Shown here piece by piece: positions 61,291 to 64,000 of a stretch of DNA of 64,000 bases. A program made the translations under genes and the position numbers. This stretch comes from Physcia stellaris (taxonomy: Eukaryota > Ascomycota > Lecanoromycetes > Caliciales > Physciaceae). The notes beneath the pieces are model-generated. The model was not told where the DNA came from. It made no database searches and saw only the letters and a program-made list of their open reading frames with translations. The stretch spans positions 868,001 through 932,000 of the forward strand of contig JABSSW010000004.1 of NCBI GenBank assembly GCA_018902385.1. The letters run 5' to 3'. How positions within the stretch are numbered: the stretch's first letter is position 1; every line of letters starts with the position of its first letter.

Positions 61291-61896
61291 TATCCCATGG
61301 GCTGGCACGGAAATATCCCATGGGCTGGCACGATTCACTCGTCAGATTCACTCGTCAGATTTACTCGTCAGATTCACCACCAAAACATCAACCACCCGAG
61401 TCACCATACAAATCACAACACTGCTTCAATAATAATCGCACGTTGTATGCGATTAACTATAGATCGTAATCCCGTATCGAACGATTTAGATCACGTCGTC
61501 AACGAGTCTATCGTCACGAAACAAGCGAAGAAAATCCATTTTCTCAGCAATGACTCATGTCGAAATACACATAATTGAAGATCGTTATAAAAGCCTGCGA
61601 AGTTTGCATTATTGTTCGAAGATTTAGTCAAAATCGAATTAACAGACGCAAATCGTTGAGATAGCTTTCGATCAACAGTAAGATGAACGAAAATCAACGA
61701 TTACGAACTTCACGAAGTCAATATAAATGCACGTTCTATCAAATACATCTGTGTAAAAATAAGTGGTGTTGAAATGAGCATATTGATGCAATTCAAAGCG
61801 TTATTGTTGTTGTATAGTTGAATTTAATATCAGAGAGTTTGGTGGGAGGAGGGGTGCCAAGGCGAGTGAGCCACTCCGTGCCAGCCCATGGGATAT
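61291..61896. mobile_element. Small TA-flanked inverted-repeat element (MITE-like)
   Basis: TATCCCATGGGCTGGCACGG at 61291-61310 recurs directly at 61314-61332 and inverted at 61877-61896, so the element spans about 600 bp with roughly 20-bp ends and TA at each border. Inside the left end are three to four tandem copies of TTCACTCGTCAGA (61333-61374). The middle is AT-rich and CpG-rich, without a gene. A weaker relative of the end (TATCCCATAGCCTGGTAC) lies at 61938-61955. The size and lack of coding capacity suit a non-autonomous DNA transposon. It sits just upstream of the gene starting at 61245. Confidence 0.65.
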
Positions 61897-63137
61897 ATCT
61901 CAGATCCTCCAAGTCACGGCTTGCCCAACTATGGACTATCCCATAGCCTGGTACTAGTGGTGCGAAATGGGATACGTCGACAGACCTGCAATTATCCGAC
62001 TTAGGACGAAATCGGAAGATGATGTTTTCTTCATGTCATCTTCCAAGGCTTTGTGCCGAGGGCGGGTACACGTCTTGTCATGATGAGAAAGTTGGTGGCG
62101 AAGAATGATAAATAAAGCTGCACCACACCAGACCATATGATACAACCGAAGAAGGTTTGCTTTCTTGCGTTGTCGATTCGTTGGTGATTGGACACGCCTA
62201 TCATTTGCCAACCCGGGTGCGAAAATGATTCCAACAATATGAAGGAGGCCATGGCAATGTTGTGAGCCCTCACTCGGGTTCCCACCTGTTCGCATTGATC
62301 GTGGTCCCCGGATTTGTTGAAGATGAAGGCTAAAAAGTTGCACCACCCTCTTGCAAGATAATGATTCGGTCCAGTAACGCCAAAATTCAACGTCAGGATT
62401 ACGCCAATTTACACAAGGAGGCCACAGGACGGAAAGGTAATCAGACACCGACAGGATGACCTTAGAGTTCATCTTGCGGCCTGACACTAAAAGTTCTCGT
62501 GGACTTTCTGTTCCTTGTCATTCTCGTCTAATGAGACCATGCCATAATGTCAGGGAAACAGAGGACAATCATGATGTATGAAACATACTCTGGAATTTTG
62601 CTCTACCTCAGCTGATAGCCTTCTTTTGTTTCGTGATGAGACATAAGCAGAATTGTGCCCTATCGAGTCAGTCACCGAGATGCTAGAATTTTCTGACATG
62701 GCAGCGGTCGACGTCCACAATACGAACAAAGAGAATTATGGCTGTGATCTTGTCGCCCAAAGCATGGCTGTATCCACCAAAGCTACCTAAACGCACCCAA
62801 GATCGGCAATTTGCAGTTGGGTTCAGACGTCGAAATTTACAGGTAGAAAACTCAAACACAACGAACAGATAAGACCCGAGGCCCTGTATCGCTACCACAT
62901 CGCCCTAACTGCGACCACAGTCGGGTGAATGGCAGTCGATGCAGGTAGAAGATGCGACATTCGTGTAAATCATCGAATGAGCAGCGTCCACGTCGCTAAA
63001 GTAACATCGTACAGGTATCTAGATACTACCAACGTCGGGAAAAAGCGACTAGGTGTAGTAGGAGAGGTAGTAAAATGCAAACAAGAAACGGTTTTAGCGC
63101 ACGAACTGGTTCGGAACAAATATCGCGAATAATGCTG
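61897..63137. other. No supported gene
   Basis: Overlapping minus-strand frames between 61954 and 62487 contain hydrophobic segments but no coherent model. The remainder shows no motif. Confidence 0.4.
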
Positions 63138-63375
63138 AAGTCAGAGATTGCGGTTTAATGCGATAGAGTGACTAGTCATGATGAATTCAATGTTACAGCA
63201 ATAACCTTTGTTCTGTCATACTCGAGCCACTGTAATTTGAATTCATTAACAGTCGTCCTCACAATAGAATATCGACGAATCGTCTCAATTTCAATAATAC
63301 GTCAACACAGAGTTTTCTGAATGAATAAGAATATTTCTAAATATGTGATCAAGATCAGCGAAGAAAAAATACTGC
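63138..63375 (+). repeat. Dispersed repeat, copy 2 (mutated)
   Basis: Partner of 55626-55830. It is more AT-rich than copy 1, mainly through C-to-T and G-to-A differences, and has about 45 extra bp after 63278. Confidence 0.75.
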
Positions 63376-63499
63376 TTATTGAATCCGCTTGCTAAATCCT
63401 ACAAGAATCAGATTTCAAATGCTATTATGATCCAATATGTAGCCGCTTGAAAGAAAACATCAAGGCCTAGAATGTTGGTATAATCTCGAGAACAAAGAC

Positions 63500-63562
63500 G
63501 GGATGTGCACGTACCGAAGTGAGATGTGCGCGTACCGGAATGGGATGTGCACGTACTGGCAG
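63500..63562 (+). repeat. Three tandem 21-bp repeats
   Basis: Three consecutive units of GGGATGTGCACGTACCGAAGT type, each differing by two to four bases from the next. Confidence 0.85.
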
Positions 63563-64000
63563 CGTTGACCAAATGACTTTGATCAATGAGATCATGAAAT
63601 CTTTTCAGCGATGATGCTACAGATTTTAATAAATTTTGTTAGAAACTTGAAAAGTCAAACAAATCACTGAAATTAGGAGCACACAAGACATCTCAGTGTC
63701 TCATATATCGCTCAGTCAATTCACGATTTCTGCTGCTCTCTCAATCGGAAGAGCATTGAGTCAAGAAGTTGCTTTATGAACCTTCGTTACTGTCCCTACG
63801 GCTTGACGGTCAGGGCCTAGGAATTATTGAACAAGTCAAATGAATGCCAGTTGATCTGATCAAAGCGAAATTTGTGTATTTGCCGTGATTGAATGTAACG
63901 CTTCTGCTATGCTGCCTGATCTTTGATCTGCCTCGACCAGACCTTCGTGACCGTACGGAAATCCATCCCCAACCTAGGCTTGGGTACATTAGGGCGCGCC
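63563..64000. other. No supported gene
   Basis: The last 440 bp show no open frame with recognisable content. Confidence 0.4.

Noticed and set aside
61954-62487. 177-codon minus-strand frame with hydrophobic segments
   Set aside because: Two overlapping frames look equally coding, neither has a family motif, and no gene model could be joined. A decayed membrane-protein gene remains possible.
1-64000. CRISPR arrays, rRNA operons, retroviral or LTR elements
   Set aside because: No regularly spaced identical repeats, no rRNA-like conserved blocks, and no reverse transcriptase, integrase or long terminal repeats were seen. tRNA genes could not be excluded by eye.

Overview
This window reads as nuclear DNA of a filamentous ascomycete (Pezizomycotina). 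Genes on both strands carry short GT..AG introns, mostly 48-80 bp, and many families are typical of these fungi: rhodopsin-like membrane proteins, UbiA prenyltransferases, an NRPS-like reductase, a BTB protein, a PAQR receptor, an oxysterol-binding protein, a C2H2 regulator and secreted proteins of unknown role. No bacterial, viral or organellar block was seen. All gene models were built by hand from reading frames and splice sites, with no search or transcript data.

Layout. 0.8-6.5 kb: two small secreted proteins around a Tim17-like membrane protein and an FAD monooxygenase. 8.4-11.2 kb: an eleven-exon L-amino-acid oxidase. 12.7-15.8 kb: a BTB protein and a coiled-coil protein. 16.15-19.08 kb: a DNA-transposon-like element with 41-bp inverted ends and TA flanks whose inside is extremely AT-rich. 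20.5-27.6 kb: a specialised-metabolism patch with a rhodopsin-like membrane protein, a UbiA prenyltransferase and, diverging from it, an adenylation-thiolation-reductase enzyme. 29.2-31.9 kb: a large membrane protein. 32-36.6 kb: gene-poor DNA of diverged direct repeats. 36.6-41.3 kb: a PAQR receptor and an oxysterol-binding protein. 45.8-50.8 kb: a C2H2 protein, a RING protein and a second UbiA paralogue. 52.3-55.1 kb: two secreted or membrane proteins. 56.5-61.2 kb: a polyketide synthase stub (ER-KR-ACP only) and a six-exon gene of unknown function. 61.3-64 kb: a small TA-flanked inverted-repeat element and other repeats.

Two things stand out. First, the AT-rich interior of the 16-19 kb element does not look like ordinary RIP. 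Cytosines survive almost only before purines, CpA/TpG is abundant and TpA rare, as if C was lost at CpC and CpT. A separate repeat pair (55.6 and 63.1 kb) shows C-to-T differences leaning the same way. Second, five otherwise good gene models each need one extra base beside a C or G run, which points to consensus errors or, less likely, parallel decay.

The UbiA and NRPS-like genes share a promoter region of about 1 kb. Together they suggest a small prenylated-aldehyde pathway. The PKS stub and the second UbiA suggest that further biosynthetic genes once lay nearby.
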